Below are positions 33,843 through 46,300 of a stretch of 64,000 nucleotides of DNA, piece by piece. The position numbers and the translations under genes were made by a program. The stretch is from Phallusia mammillata. Taxonomy: Eukaryota > Chordata > Ascidiacea > Phlebobranchia > Ascidiidae. The DNA lies in the NCBI GenBank assembly GCA_003260075.1, contig QLIY01000634.1, forward strand, positions 1 through 64,000, given 5' to 3'. Position 1 is the stretch's first letter. Every line of letters starts with the position of its first letter. Below the pieces are notes generated by a model that saw nothing but the letters and a program-made list of their open reading frames with translations, was not told where the DNA came from and did no database searches.

Positions 33843-34921
33843 GTTTTTTTTTACTGATACAGATGTATCACAAGTTCACAACCTAAAGCAAAATGGTTGC
33901 AGTTAAGTTTTAATTCAAAACATAGGAAAATCTAACCTTAATACTTCCTTGTCAAGTCAAGAACAAAGTTACAAAACGACTGTTGCTGCAAAATTAATGT
34001 CAAAGCATTTGCAGAAAAATGATCAAGCGAGTGCGAAAAAATACATAACGATTGGAGAAAAAGAACAGTAATGTTACGGATAAAATATAAACCATAGATT
34101 ACTTAGTAAGTTATCTTTAACAAAACCCTCGAAAAAATGTATATTCTATTAAAGTTGGTTAAAATTAAATTTTATTACAATGAAAATATCACGGTGAAAT
34201 TTTCAAAACGGACCTGCAGCGATGAAATTACCGCTATGACATTGTTGCAATGAATTATATCATGAAAACAGGAATAAAAGAGACAGAAATCACGTCAACA
34301 ACTGATGTGTTGTCACAGAACAGCGGTTCTCCAATGTAAGTCGCGACCCCAAATGGGGTTGCCCGACAATTTGCCTTGGGTCGCCAAAGGCATGTTCCGA
34401 ACTTGTTTTAGGTCATGGACCACTAGCCCAAATAAAATAAACTCATGGACCACTTTATTGTTGAGAAAAAAACATTAAATCCTAATTTAGAGCCTACTAA
34501 TGTTTGCCTTTGGGGTCACCGCAACTTGACAAATGTTATCATGGGGTCACGGACTCACGGTTGGTAACTGCCATAGAAGGTTGCCTGTTCAGTTATGTCG
34601 TGTCAACTGCCATTGTCTTACGAAAAGACGTTGTCGACGTGGATAACAAATACAAGCAAACAACGACCGGCTGCATGTGTGAACCAGGTAGCTACAACGC
34701 GTAAGTGTAAGAGAAAGACAATTCCCTAACGGAAACAATCAAAGTCTACATACACAGATCAACAGTACTGCATTGCTTTTCTTCATTAAGCTTTTGTTGG
34801 CTATAATTAGGCAGATTTGTAAGACAAAGTTGTGACTATAATTGTATATCGAGCTTAATGTGGAGTTGTGCTAACTTATCAGTTTTAGACACATACACAG
34901 GTTTTATTCGAGTTCTCTAGT

Positions 34922-35492
34922 CCAGGGGTCCGCAAATACTTTTTGGCGCGACCCTAAAAAAATTGCTCTAAATTCTCGCGACCCAAGCATTTTGTTAACA
35001 TGTAAGTTTGTGGAAAATACTAAGCAACTAGATATCAATACTAAGACTGCTATTGTCAGTTGCTATTTTTTGCCCAAAATAAAGCGAAACTCAGCATATA
35101 AAACAGTAGGTAAACGAACGTATTTATTGTAAAGAATGTGAACTATAGGCTCTGTGTTGAGAACACAACAAATCAATTCGAGGTTTAATTTGAGAGACGG
35201 CAAGCCGAAGATCGTCCTCTACTTCTAGCCTTAATCTGTATTTACTTTTAACATAAGATAATGCTGAAAACGTCCTTTCACATACTAGTTCCCAATGGCA
35301 AAAGAACATTCATTGCAGCCGCTGATAACTGCGGATGTTCTTTTGCGACTAAAATCCTAAATTTAGCCAAAGTTGTTTTAGTATCCAAGGCAATTATTAA
35401 ACTGCGGTCACTTGAAAATATCATAGATGTGCGATGCTTATATTTATGGAAAATTTAAAATATTTCGCGACCCAGACTGGAAGGTCTCGCGA

Positions 35493-35546
<54 letters not shown>
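34922..35546. mobile_element. hAT-type element whose right end is a 53-nt G-run
   Basis: Left end CAGGGGTCCGCAAATAC after CTAGTC. The right side reaches CTCGCGAC, then 53 G (35494-35546), then CTAGTC. The expected right end CCCCTG is absent, as if the G-run replaced it. Confidence 0.5.
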
Positions 35547-36002
35547 CTAGTCAAACGATAGTGGAAAAAAATGCTCAATGTACTTTTTTGTTTTGTCTGA
35601 TCAACGACATGTAGACACACGTAGTGTTATGTTCCACACTATGTTCCATTTTAATGCAAAATTTATTTATTTTTTCGGAAGAAACGATGCGTTACGGATT
35701 ACCTCCGTCGAGAAGAACACGAAATGAAGTACAATAACTTGAACAGTCATAGCCTGCTGTGCCTTTTAGTTTGTGTGTAAGTTTTTGACTTAAATTACAG
35801 TTTAAAGAAGTATAAAGAGCACAATAAAAAAATAAACTTACCAAAGACATCCTAAAAAACACATCTTGACTTCATAGTCTTGACTTCACTATGACATAGT
35901 ACCTAATTTCGAGGGCGTGTAGTCACGTGGAAAGTGGCTCTGCAACAGGTCGGTAGCTACGGTTGGTTGCTAACGGGCTGGTAGGTCTCAGCAGGGTCAA
36001 TT

Positions 36003-36170
36003 TGAGCAGAAATCTCACAATAGTACAGTTTTTGACAGTTGCACGCAGTAAGCTTTTGTCAAATTAAAAAAAGCTCGCAGCAAGTCTAGAATATGTCAAA
36101 ATACTTAATGTTGTGTGTTTTTTGCACCAGCTTGTTAGAAATCAGTTGGCGATAAATAAAGTTGATGCGA
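36003..36170 (+). repeat. Orphan copy of the BBOX1-like upstream segment
   Basis: Words such as TTTTTGACAGTTGCACGCAGTAAGC, split here as TTTTTGACAG and CACGCAGTAAGC, then ATGTCAAAATAC and CTTGTTAGAAATCAGT, recur at 36670-36810 and 42466-43200 upstream of copies A and B. No dioxygenase exons follow this third version, so it is a leftover of duplication or an interspersed repeat. Confidence 0.5.
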
Positions 36171-37137
36171 AAATTCGCCAAGTAATTCGAGTATATGTTT
36201 AAAATTATATTTGAAGATTCGGATGCTTCTGTACTTTTCTGACCATGTGTTAAGGCAGAACAATTTCTCGTATATCATGCTATAACCCTCCTCTTTACGT
36301 CACGATGACAAACCTCCGCAGGTATTTTACTACAACAAGACTACCCTAGTATATATTAGTATATATATGCCAAAGCTTTAAAATGTACAATTTCAAAAAA
36401 ATTGTGGGCGTGGGGAACATGGCGTCTTTTGCCCCGCCCCCTGGTTATGCCACTGCATGACACCCTGTCTTCTGTTGGCAAAACATACAGCGTTCAATTC
36501 AAAACATGCTCACATTTCAAAGGAAACGGAAATCAGTCTTTGTCTGTGCTGCAATTACACCATGTTGTTTTTTGCAATATCACAGAACATTGAAGTTTCC
36601 CACAGACTTCAATGCTGACGAGCCAGTTGGTGTGCAGAGTCAGTTCGAGCAAACCTCTCGCACTGTAGGCAGTTTTTTGACAGTGGCACCCATTAAGCTT
36701 TAGTCAAATTAAAAGAGGCTCCTAACAAGTCTGTTCTAGAAAATGTCAAAATACCTCTTTTATTGCACATGTTTTATGTTCATTGCACTAGCTTGTTAGA
36801 AATCAGTAACCGACAAGAAAAAATCATGGTTTCCAGTCCCCAAAAAGGGTATTGCGTTTCACAACATTCTTTTTTATGTCGTGCGAAGTCGTAAATTATG
36901 TTAGTGTGGTGTAAATACTATGTTCATGGCAGTAATATGTAAAAAAAATATGTGAGTCTCTTTGGAAAATGTAACAAAAGAAAACAGTTTAAAAATTTTA
37001 TTTTAATGATGGTCTGTTATACAAATCGTAAATTGCTAGCACCTAGCAGTGTAATCAATAAACTGAAACTATCTATTATTTTCTAAAGTGGTGTTAAACT
37101 TTGTAAAGAGCAAAGCTGTTAGCAAAGTTAGCCAATT

Positions 37138-40100
37138 ATGGCCGAAATCAAGTCTGTTGAAATTACATCGGACAAGAATATTTGTAAGGTTCTTTGGAAG
37201 GACGGCCACGTAAGCAGGTATTATTTTTTGTTTTTACAAGCTGTTGTTTTTCATGTTTTGTGTGCAGCACGTGTGCTGTAATTTACAGCACAGTGTAAGA
37301 AAACGTGTGACACAGTCGTAAGCGGTCCTAAAATTGGAAGCCAGAAGCACAAGCACAAATTTGGCGCAAACATTAGTGATATTTGGATACAAATGGGGCC
37401 GGGTGCAAAGTCAGGCCCTAATCAAGTCCGCCTTTTTTAAACTAATGCAACCCAGGTGTAAAAAACATGAACATTTGTTTCTCTTGAATACAGTCGTCAC
37501 TTTTTTGCAGATTTCATGCAAGGTGGCTTCGTTATAACTGCAAATGCAATAGGTGCGAGCCACCATTTTCAGGCGTGTACACAGTGGATGTGCTACAACT
37601 TCCAGAAGAGCTAAACATTAGCGAAGCTCATATCTCCGAAAACGGTATGTGTCTACACAGCATGTTTGCTACAGATCCTTGAAGATATAAGGGGGGGGGG
37701 CTGAAAATCTGTTTTTCTTAGATACAGTCGTCACTCTTTTACAGATTTCATGCAAGGTGGCTTCGTTACAACTGCAAATGTAATAAGTGCAAGCCACCAT
37801 TTTCAGGCGTGTACACAGTGGACGAGCTGCAACNCACAGTGGATGTGCTACAACTTCCAGAAGAGCTAAACATTAGCGAAGCTCATATCTCCGAAAACGG
37901 TATGTGTCTACACAGCATGTTTGCTACAGATCCTTGAAGATATAATTAAGCTAACTTATCTTGTTTTTATAGTAACTTTATAATTAGAGCGTTATCAGGT
38001 CACAGTGAAACATAGTTTCCTTATACATCAGTAAATATTTTCGCAGGTACCGAGCTACGTGCAAGTTACGATGATGACATTTTACCCAAACACGAATCGC
38101 GCCATTGGGCCTCTTGGCTTCGCGCCAAGTGCTATTGCGCCGGTTGCCTGGAAACAAAAATTAACCAACGTGACGTCATCACTCGTCATATTAAAAATAA
38201 TGCAAGTAGCAGGGAAATCCCCACAATGGACTATCAGGAGATTGCGGATGATTCCAACTCCGGATTGTTCAAGTAAGATTGCTGACTGGTTCAAAAGTCA
38301 GGCTGGAACACCGAATTTTATTGAAGCCTTTTCAACAACTACTTAACCTGAGCAATACATTGAAATATGTTTTTTGGGATAGTGTTTCTTGTTTAAAAAT
38401 TTTAATTATTGGACAAGGGGGGTAATAAGTACTGCTTCATAGAAGAACTGTGACCTATTATTGCACTTATATTTTAGTAAATGTTACATTTAATTGTGGC
38501 TTTGTGTAGCACAGACCTTAAACCAAAAAATTCAAACATTAAATAAAGGAGAAATCTGACAATACAGTTAAAAATTTATTCTTGTGTACAGGCTGGTAAA
38601 CAACCTGGTGGAAATCGGGTTTTGTCGCATCAAAAAAGTCCCATCCGAATCTGGTATGGTTCTAAAGGTGATTTTCTTTCAACCGGACGCAAATTTTTGC
38701 TTTGTTGGCAGCAACTGATTTTCTCTTACAGGTGGCTAGGAAAATTGGTTGTGTTGAATGTTCAACCTACGGCGAGGTTCGTGAATGTTTTGGTGTCTTA
38801 AACTGTACGACAATGTGCAATGGTTTGTACACTGGTAACTACGTCAAGTATTAAGTATCGAACACATTTCTCTCCGTTTATTCTTGAAATATACATTATT
38901 GTAGGCCTACCATACGTCCTCTTTTTGGATGACATGTCCTCCTTTTTAACAAAAACCAAGTTGTCCTCCGAGGACAAGAAAAAATGCCCAAATGTCCTCC
39001 TTTTAAAGGAATTTCTGATTTATCAAATACATATGTGACAATTGTGTTAATGCTGTGGTGTGATAAACGTCAAACTATATTGTATATCATTTAATTTCTA
39101 CAGCTTTTATTTTTTGGGGGGCCTTAAAATGTTTTTTCACGTTCTTTTTAACAATGTGTCCTCCTTTTTGGGGATGTAAATATGGTAGGCCTACATTATT
39201 GTGTAAGTTCAATTTATAGGCTGAGTAACCTGAACTGCGCCTGTAGTATTACTCGCAAGGTACATACGGCTGTGTAAAACATGGCTGGGTGGTTTAAAGA
39301 GTGCTTCAGAGTTGTAAACGGGCCTGAAATTGTAGCCCTAACTCGGCCCAAACCCAAAAGTACAAGCCCGAAACCCGGCTCGAACTGGAATTCTTTTTGA
39401 GAAGCCCGTTTAGGCCCGAAAGTTTGATTTTCCTGCCTAAATTGAAGCCCCAGGAAAGACCAAGACAACAAACACAACAGACAATGGACTTGAACAAGAT
39501 GTTTTAGGGCTGTCAGCAACTAGCTGCTTAGCGAGTTTTATTAAAAAAACAAACTAAGATAAAGTGGGAAGTCAGGCCCGAATCAAGCCGGCCTGACTTA
39601 TAATTTTGGAGTGTTTGAATTTTAATAAAACCTTCGCTTTGTATTCTGTAGATGTTCGAAGTTTACGTAAAAGACTCGGAAAACGCAGCCTACACCAATC
39701 TAAAGCTGCCTTTCCACCAAGACCAGCCAACTTACGAATGCTCACCAGGTGTTCAATTGTTGCACGCGATAAGGTACAGTTAAAAAAGGGCTACAGCGCC
39801 TGTCAAAATGGGTTTTATTTATGTTAAGCCAAAGGTGTTGGCGGGCCTGAAAACATGCAAGCCCGAGACCTAAAGTTTCATCAGAATTAAACGTACAGTT
39901 AGATTGAACAAGGTTAAATTACAACACAAATATGACTTAAAGACTATGTTGTTTGAACTGAAGCCCGTACTCGACCCTAAAAGCGTTACCCGACTTACAA
40001 CTCTGTGGTAAGCATTTACTTCATGTTAAATAGCAAATGGTCTGTGCCTGTTGCCAACAGATTCGACGAATGCGTCACTGGTGGCGAATCGCTGTTGGCT

Positions 40101-41607
40101 GATTTGTTCGAAGCGATTGAGATTCTTCGCAAGGAGTCGCCCCAGCACTTCAAAACCCTTACTGAGGTTCCAGTTTCGTACGATACGATCGATCTTAACG
40201 GCGTGGCTCCGAGGTATTTAGAATGCCAAAAGTACCACATACATTTGGACTACTTCGGAAAGGCAAGTACATATACGACGGAGTTATGAGGATATCTTAA
40301 GGTTTTTTGTACAACTACCAGATTGTAGAAGTAAACTGGCACCCCGCATTGAACACTGCACCACAAGTACACGAAAAGGACGTGGACAGATACTACGCAG
40401 CTCATCGAGCTCTGCTGAAAATAATTCGACGACCCGAAATCCAGGTAAACTTCGGTTGTACGAAATTTAAGAGCAGTATCAGAGGAGGCCAATAGGGGAA
40501 AAGTTTTTAGTTTTTTTTTTCAAAATTACTTTTTCGACCCTGTTGTTGTACATACAAAGTTTGCTTCTGGCAGTTTTTGTTCCAAAGCCTGTCACTGGTT
40601 TATATATTATTGTAAAAAAGTATACTAACACCATACCTCACGACAGGTTTCTTTTTAGCAAAGAGCACAATTAAATACCCAATCAAAACGGTATTTATCA
40701 AAAAAATGCTAGCTGTTTGGGTTTGGGTAAGGTAAAAGGGAATATTATTAAAGATTCAATAAAACTATGTAAAAATGTACATTTTTTAAAACCTTCTTTC
40801 AAACCCAAGCCCTCTTTAGCTGCTGCTTCAACTCTTTACGCCACCTCCCGGAATTTATGTATGGTGTTAGTAGCTCTACCTGTTGAAAGCGGGAAAAAGT
40901 AAAACTTGAAGGTCCGTTACGTTGTTTCAGTATCGGTTTAAGATGGATTGCGGTGACCTGATAATTTTCAACAATCGCCGCATGCTTCATTCTAGGGAAG
41001 CATACGAGGCCAATGGAGGAATACGTCATTTGCAGGTTTGTACCAGGAGAGCTATTGGTGCCTTTCTGCTTAAAACATGATAAAAATGGTATTTTTTTAT
41101 CATACAAATCGAAAAATATGCCAATTTTAAAAAATGAGCCAGAATTGACAAACTATAAAGTCATGAACTTCTGTTTTTAAGAAATTACTCCTCAGAACTT
41201 AAATCCAAAAGTTTGCTTAATTCCTAGAGAGGGAGCAAAGATCACCATCGAAAATTTAAAAACAAAATTTGTGTGAAATTGCTGACGGTTAGAGATATTT
41301 GGGTTATGAAGAGGTTTAATATAAATATAACATTAAAAATCACGTAAAAACTTTATTCCCGCGAACTGCTGTCTTAGGCCCTCAATCTGAACTTAGCAAA
41401 ATTTTGTAATTTTAATTTCTAACGTTGTCTCTACCATTTTTCGCATGTTTCTTCAGTTTTTTGGGGCAAACGGTTATTTCATGTTGTTGTTTTTCACAGG
41501 GAACGTACGTGAAACTGGACGATTTGAAAAGCAAATACATGACACTTGCTCATCAACTAAACATACCTGTTGTACCACCAAAGGTTGGCAACAGATCGTC
41601 GTTTTAA
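37138..41607 (+). CDS. BBOX1: BBOX1-like Fe(II)/2-oxoglutarate dioxygenase, copy A, 10 exons
   Basis: Gamma-butyrobetaine/trimethyllysine hydroxylase family; human BBOX1 makes carnitine from gamma-butyrobetaine in the cytosol. Exons: 37138-37217, 37511-37644, 38047-38272, 38592-38667, 38732-38776, 39652-39773, 40061-40262, 40322-40444, 40931-41035, 41500-41607; 1221 nt, 406 residues, phases consistent. The N-terminal zinc site shows C37, C39, C42 (NCKCNRC) and a candidate fourth ligand H87. The catalytic domain has the iron ligands H209 and D211 (FHQDQPTYE) and H356 (MLHSREAYE), with R368 for 2-oxoglutarate. LLHAI and FKMDCGDLIIFNN are closer to BBOX1 than to TMLHE, though AHRALLKIIRRPE is TMLHE-like, so the substrate is uncertain. 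No mitochondrial presequence is seen. Intron 7 begins GCAAGT, a GC-AG intron. Exon 2 is partly repeated downstream across a G-run and an N, probably a misassembly. Confidence 0.5.
37511..37899. repeat. G-run and N joins repeating BBOX1-like exon 2
   Basis: Full exon 37511-37644; G-run 37691-37700; then 37701-37833, which matches copy B (43708 onward) at all but about two bases; then N at 37834; then 37835-37899, which repeats copy A exon 2. Confidence 0.5.
38902..39193. mobile_element. hAT-type MITE with TAGGCCTACC ends
   Basis: Perfect inverted ends TAGGCCTACCATA / TATGGTAGGCCTA and exact 8-bp target duplication CATTATTG (38894-38901 and 39194-39201). In intron 5 of BBOX1-like A; absent from the same intron of copy B. 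Confidence 0.5.
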
Positions 41608-41686
41608 AATGCAATAAAATCTTTGTTAACGCCGCTTAAAAGAGTGTTTTGCAACATAATATTAATTTGTGCAAATGGGTTTCGCA

Positions 41687-41692
41687 AATAAA
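41687..41692 (+). terminator. Polyadenylation signal of BBOX1-like copy A
   Basis: AATAAA 80 bp past the stop codon. Confidence 0.5.
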
Positions 41693-42532
41693 GTTTGATG
41701 TAGAAACCGAAAACGTCTCCAGCCCTGTAAGGTCACGTGATATGTGGCTCTAAAAATAAAAAAGGCGGCTTTGCAAACACAGACACTGAATACTGAAGTC
41801 GGTTGCTGCGCGTGTGTAACGTTTCTATTTAGCCTATTAAGACTGCGATATCTATCTAAGGTCTAAACTGACGTCACAAATTAAAATACAATTTTATGTT
41901 GACAAAGATTAGGTCATTCAATGTATACTTGGTCAAGCGTGAATTCACTTTTACGCTTATAGATCTTTGCGTGCTAAATTCAGTTTCAATGAGAGTTAAA
42001 ATATTTAGCAGTGCAATACCTCCAAATGCATACAACCATATAATTTTTTAAATAAGTCAACATACAACGTCTGCCCCGACGCAGCTAAGTCGAGGCGCTA
42101 ATATGCCTTGCGTCGTGGGTTTCTTTCTTACATTCTAAAAAGATAATACATGCGGATAAAAGTAACGAGAAAATATACATCAATTATTCATTTTTGAAAT
42201 GCATGGTTCTAGTTTGTTTCACAACGGCAAGCCTAAACTTTTTATCACAATCCGAGAAAAACAAGCCGTGTGCTCAAGAACATGACACCAGACGTTGGCA
42301 GCAAAATATTTTTTTTAAGTATTTTGTGACTTTTAACGTTCACCATCCGATGATACGTCACCCGCGTGTCCTGCAGACACGTAGCGACCGCATGGAAATC
42401 ATAAATCGCCACAACCCTGTCCGGTCACGGAACATATTTCGCAAACCTCTTTTATAGTAGTGCAGTTTTTTGACAGTGCTGGCACGCATTAGGCTTCAGT
42501 CATATAGAAAGAGGCTTCCAGTCGGTCTAGAT

Positions 42533-43113
42533 CAGTGCTCCGCAACTTTTTTCACGCACGTCACACCATACAAGCTTTAAATGTTCGGCGGCACACCTGA
42601 ACCAAAAAATGCGATAATTTTTCGAAAGACTAAAAAGAGCATTAAGCAAGGGGTCTTAAACTTCTTTGAGGGCCCAAAACATATTTTGCGTTGGTAAAGG
42701 GCCGTACTCGTACTATTGGAACTTCTTCTGTAAAAGTAATTTGAACAAAAATATTATGTGCTTATGTTGTGCGTTCATGCCATTTAATGTACAAAAAACA
42801 TTTGTAATGCAATAAACAGATATACATGCAATTACGACACAATTGAAAAATTTGACGCAACAATTGGAATTGCTGATTTTCAACAGGAGGAACTATTTCC
42901 ATCATACGATTAAATAGTCGCATTTATTTCTAGCCATTACGAATAAAGTTGGAATAAAATTTAGTTGGATGTTGTAGACTACTGTATAATTTGCTATAAT
43001 GTTAAAATACACAAAAACAAATTTAAAACAAAAAGTTACGGTTTTGCGGCGGCACACCCAGCATCGTCTTGCGGCACACCAGTGTGCCGCGGCACAGCGG
43101 TTGCGGAGCACTG
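42533..43113. mobile_element. hAT-type element upstream of BBOX1-like B
   Basis: CAGTGCTCCGCAAC left end, GTTGCGGAGCACTG right end, exact target duplication GTCTAGAT at 42525-42532 and 43114-43121. 581 bp. It interrupts a segment that is continuous upstream of copy A. Confidence 0.5.
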
Positions 43114-43371
43114 GTCTAGATTCTGTCAAAATACCGGATGTTTAATGTTTATTCGCACCAGCTAATGTTGATTGCATCAGTTTTCTGAACCAAAAGAGTG
43201 TGTTGCGTTTCACAACATTTTTTAAGTTTTGTTATGTGAAGTCGTAAATTAGGTCAGGAGAGTAAGCAGAGTAATTAATCAAGTGGAGCTATCTAAATGT
43301 ACAGTTTTGTAATTCTCCAAAGTGGTGTTAAATTTTGTGCAAAGCAAAGCTGTTAGCAAAGTTCGCCAATT

Positions 43372-46300
43372 ATGGCCGAAATCAAGTCTGTTCAAATTAC
43401 ATCGGACAAGAATATATGCGAGGTTCTTTGGAAGGACGGTCACGAAAGCAGGTATTTTTAACAAATGTTTTACAAACATTTGTTTTCTTTATGTATGTTT
43501 TCAAGTGTGCTGTGAGAAAAACGTGCGACACAGTCGTAAGCGAGCCTAAAATTGGAGGCCAGTAGCACGAGCCCAAATTTGGCGCAAACATTAGTGATAT
43601 TTGGATACAAATGGGGCCGGGTGCAAAGTCAGGCCCTAATCAAGTTTTTTTTCAAACTACTACCCGAAAAGTTCTGCCTGAATTGCAACCCAGGTGTAAA
43701 AAAAACTGAAAATCTGTTTTTCTTAGATACAGTCGTCACTCTTTTGCAGATTTCATGCAAGGTGGCTTCGTTACAACTGCAAATGTAACAAGTGCAAGCC
43801 ACCATTTTCAGGCGTGTACACAGTGGACGAGCTGCAACTTCCTGAAGTGCTAAACATTAGCGAAGCCCATATCTCTCGAGACGGTATGTGCTTACACAGC
43901 ATATTTGCTACAGATCCTTACAGATATAATTAAAAAAAGCAAACTCAGCTCATGTTTGTATTGTAACCATAATTAGAGCGTTATTTGACCACAGTGAAAC
44001 ACAGTTTGCCTAATGGACAAGCACATATTGCGCAGGCACCGAGCTACGTGCAAGTTACGACGGTGACTATTTACCCGAACACGAATCGCGCCATCGGGCC
44101 TCTTGGCTTCGCGCTAAGTGCTACTGCGCCGGTTGTCTGGAAACGAAGATCAACCAGCGTGACGTCATCAGTCGTTATTTAAAAAACAACAACCGAAAAA
44201 TGAGGGAAATTCCCACCATGGACTATCAGGAGATTGCGGATGATTCCAATCAGGGATTATTTAAGTAAGATTGCTATTGCTTTTTGTGGGTGCATCTAAA
44301 ATATACAGACTCGCTTAGTGCATTATTATCGCCGCTTGGTGCACCTTTATATCACTTGGTGCACCTTAACATCTTTGGTGGATCTTAACTTAGCTTTGTA
44401 CATATGAACATCACTTGGTTCACCTTTGTATCGCTTGGTTCACCTTTATGCCACTTAGTGCATCTATATATCGACAGGTAAAGGTGCACCTAGCATAAAA
44501 GAGGTGCACCATCTAGCAATATAAAGGTTTACCAAGCCATATTAACGTGATGTTAAGGTGCGCCAAGCAATCCAAGTCAGACACCTCGCAAAACAACCTG
44601 GTATGTTACCAGATTAAAAATGTCACTAAAGTCATGTATGTGCATGTATAGGCTGGTAAACAACCTGGTGGAAATCGGTTTTTGTCGCATCAAAAAAGTC
44701 CCATCCGAATCTGGTATGGTTCTAAAGGTAATTTTTAAGTCAACTGACTTGGATGAAAAGTGTTACTTGCTTACGTAGCAACTAATTTTCCTTTCAGGTG
44801 GCAAGGAAAATTGGCTGTATTGAATCTACATCTTACGGCGAGGTTTGTGAGTTTAGGGTGTAATAAACTGTATTACGCCAAAGTGCACTTTCTTGCACAT
44901 ACTATAAGTATCAAGCATCGAACCTCAGTTTAATCTTAAAATATACATCGTTGTGTCAAGCTCAAGCACGGATAAAATTTGCCAAGACGCTAAGTAAACA
45001 TAACTGCAATATAACACGAAAGACATAGCTGTGTAAAATTTGACTGTGTCGATTGAAGAATGTTTGATTTCCCGACAAAACCTGCGCTTTCTTTTCTGTA
45101 GATGTTCCAAGTGTACGCTAGAGACTCAGAAAACGCGGCTTACACCAATCAAAAACTGCCTTTCCACCAAGACCAGCAGACCCACGAATGCTCACCGGGT
45201 GTACAATTGTTGCATGCGATAAGGTACAGTTAAATAAGGTCTACAGCGACTTGCAAAATGGGTTCAATATATGACAGGCCAGAGTTGTGAAATGCGCCTG
45301 AAAACGTATAAGCCCAAAACCTGGCGATAACCGAAATTTTGATGAGATAAACCTACAGTCAGATTGAACAAGGTTAAATTACAACACAAATATGAAGTTA
45401 GGACCCAAATCAAGGTCTTTTTGTTAAAACTGAAGCCATACCTGACCCTAAAAGCGCGACCCGACATACAACTCTGTGGTAAGCATTTACTTTATGACAA
45501 TTGGTCGGTAATTATGAGTCCCCTTCCCGGAGGGGGGAACGCATTCTGTTTCTGTCCGTATTTTGTTCCTTTTTTCTGTCTAACGCTGGTTTGTTCCATG
45601 CGTTTGGTCAAGAAGGAGTGCTTTAAACTTATTCAAATTTACGCATATTATATTTGCTACTCGAAGTTGATCCTCCTAATTAGTAAAACATGGGCTTTTG
45701 TTTCAAGTCAAGTAAAATTTATATGCTTAGTTACTTCATCATCACAGTTCCATTCTTAAACGGTTACGTAAATAGCAAGGACACCGAAAAACCGCGGGTT
45801 ATCGAATCAAGTGTCCTGTTATTTGAATGTTTTATTATTGTTTTTTCCTAACACGCGGGGGGGGGACCTATTAGTTTCTGCTTGCAAAAAAGTTCACGTT
45901 GGTAGGTCAAATGGTGTGCATAGTAAATAGGATATAGAATATGTAAATAAAAATATTTAGGAAAATCGCATTTCCAGTTTGATTTGGGTTTGAAATTGAA
46001 CTGTTATAATAAGTCACCATAATTTTGAATCTTGCGCGGGTTAGATATTAAATAGCAAATGGTCTTTGCCTGTCGCCAACAGATTCGACGATTGCGTCAC
46101 TGGTGGCGAATCGCTGTTTGCTGATTTATATGAAGCGATTGAGATTCTCCGCAAGGAGTCGCCCCAGCATTTCAAAACCCTAACTGAGGTTCCTGTCTTG
46201 TACGATACGGTCGATCTCGACGGCATATCTCCGAGGTTTTTCGAGTGTCAAAAATATCACATACATTTGGACTACTTTGGAAAGGTAAGTACATGTACCA

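Larger units (their letters stand above)
33843..37137. other. Divergent intergenic region between SRSF7-like and BBOX1-like A
   Basis: Promoters of both genes must lie here. It contains decayed hAT-like sequence (34322-34571), a hAT element ending in a 53-nt G-run (34922-35546), and two versions of the BBOX1-like upstream segment (36003-36170 and 36640-36890). The leader of copy A just before 37138 matches that of copy B. Confidence 0.5.
41608..43371. other. Spacer between BBOX1-like copies A and B
   Basis: Holds the 3' UTR of A, AT-rich unassigned sequence, the upstream segment of B (from about 42450) and a 581-bp hAT element (42533-43113) that splits that segment. I see no gene. Confidence 0.5.

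Noticed and set aside
34322-34571. Complete hAT element
   Set aside because: Ends resemble CAGCGGTTCTCC and GGTTGGTAACTG, but the flanking 8-mers agree at only 5 positions, so it is noted only as decayed hAT-like sequence.
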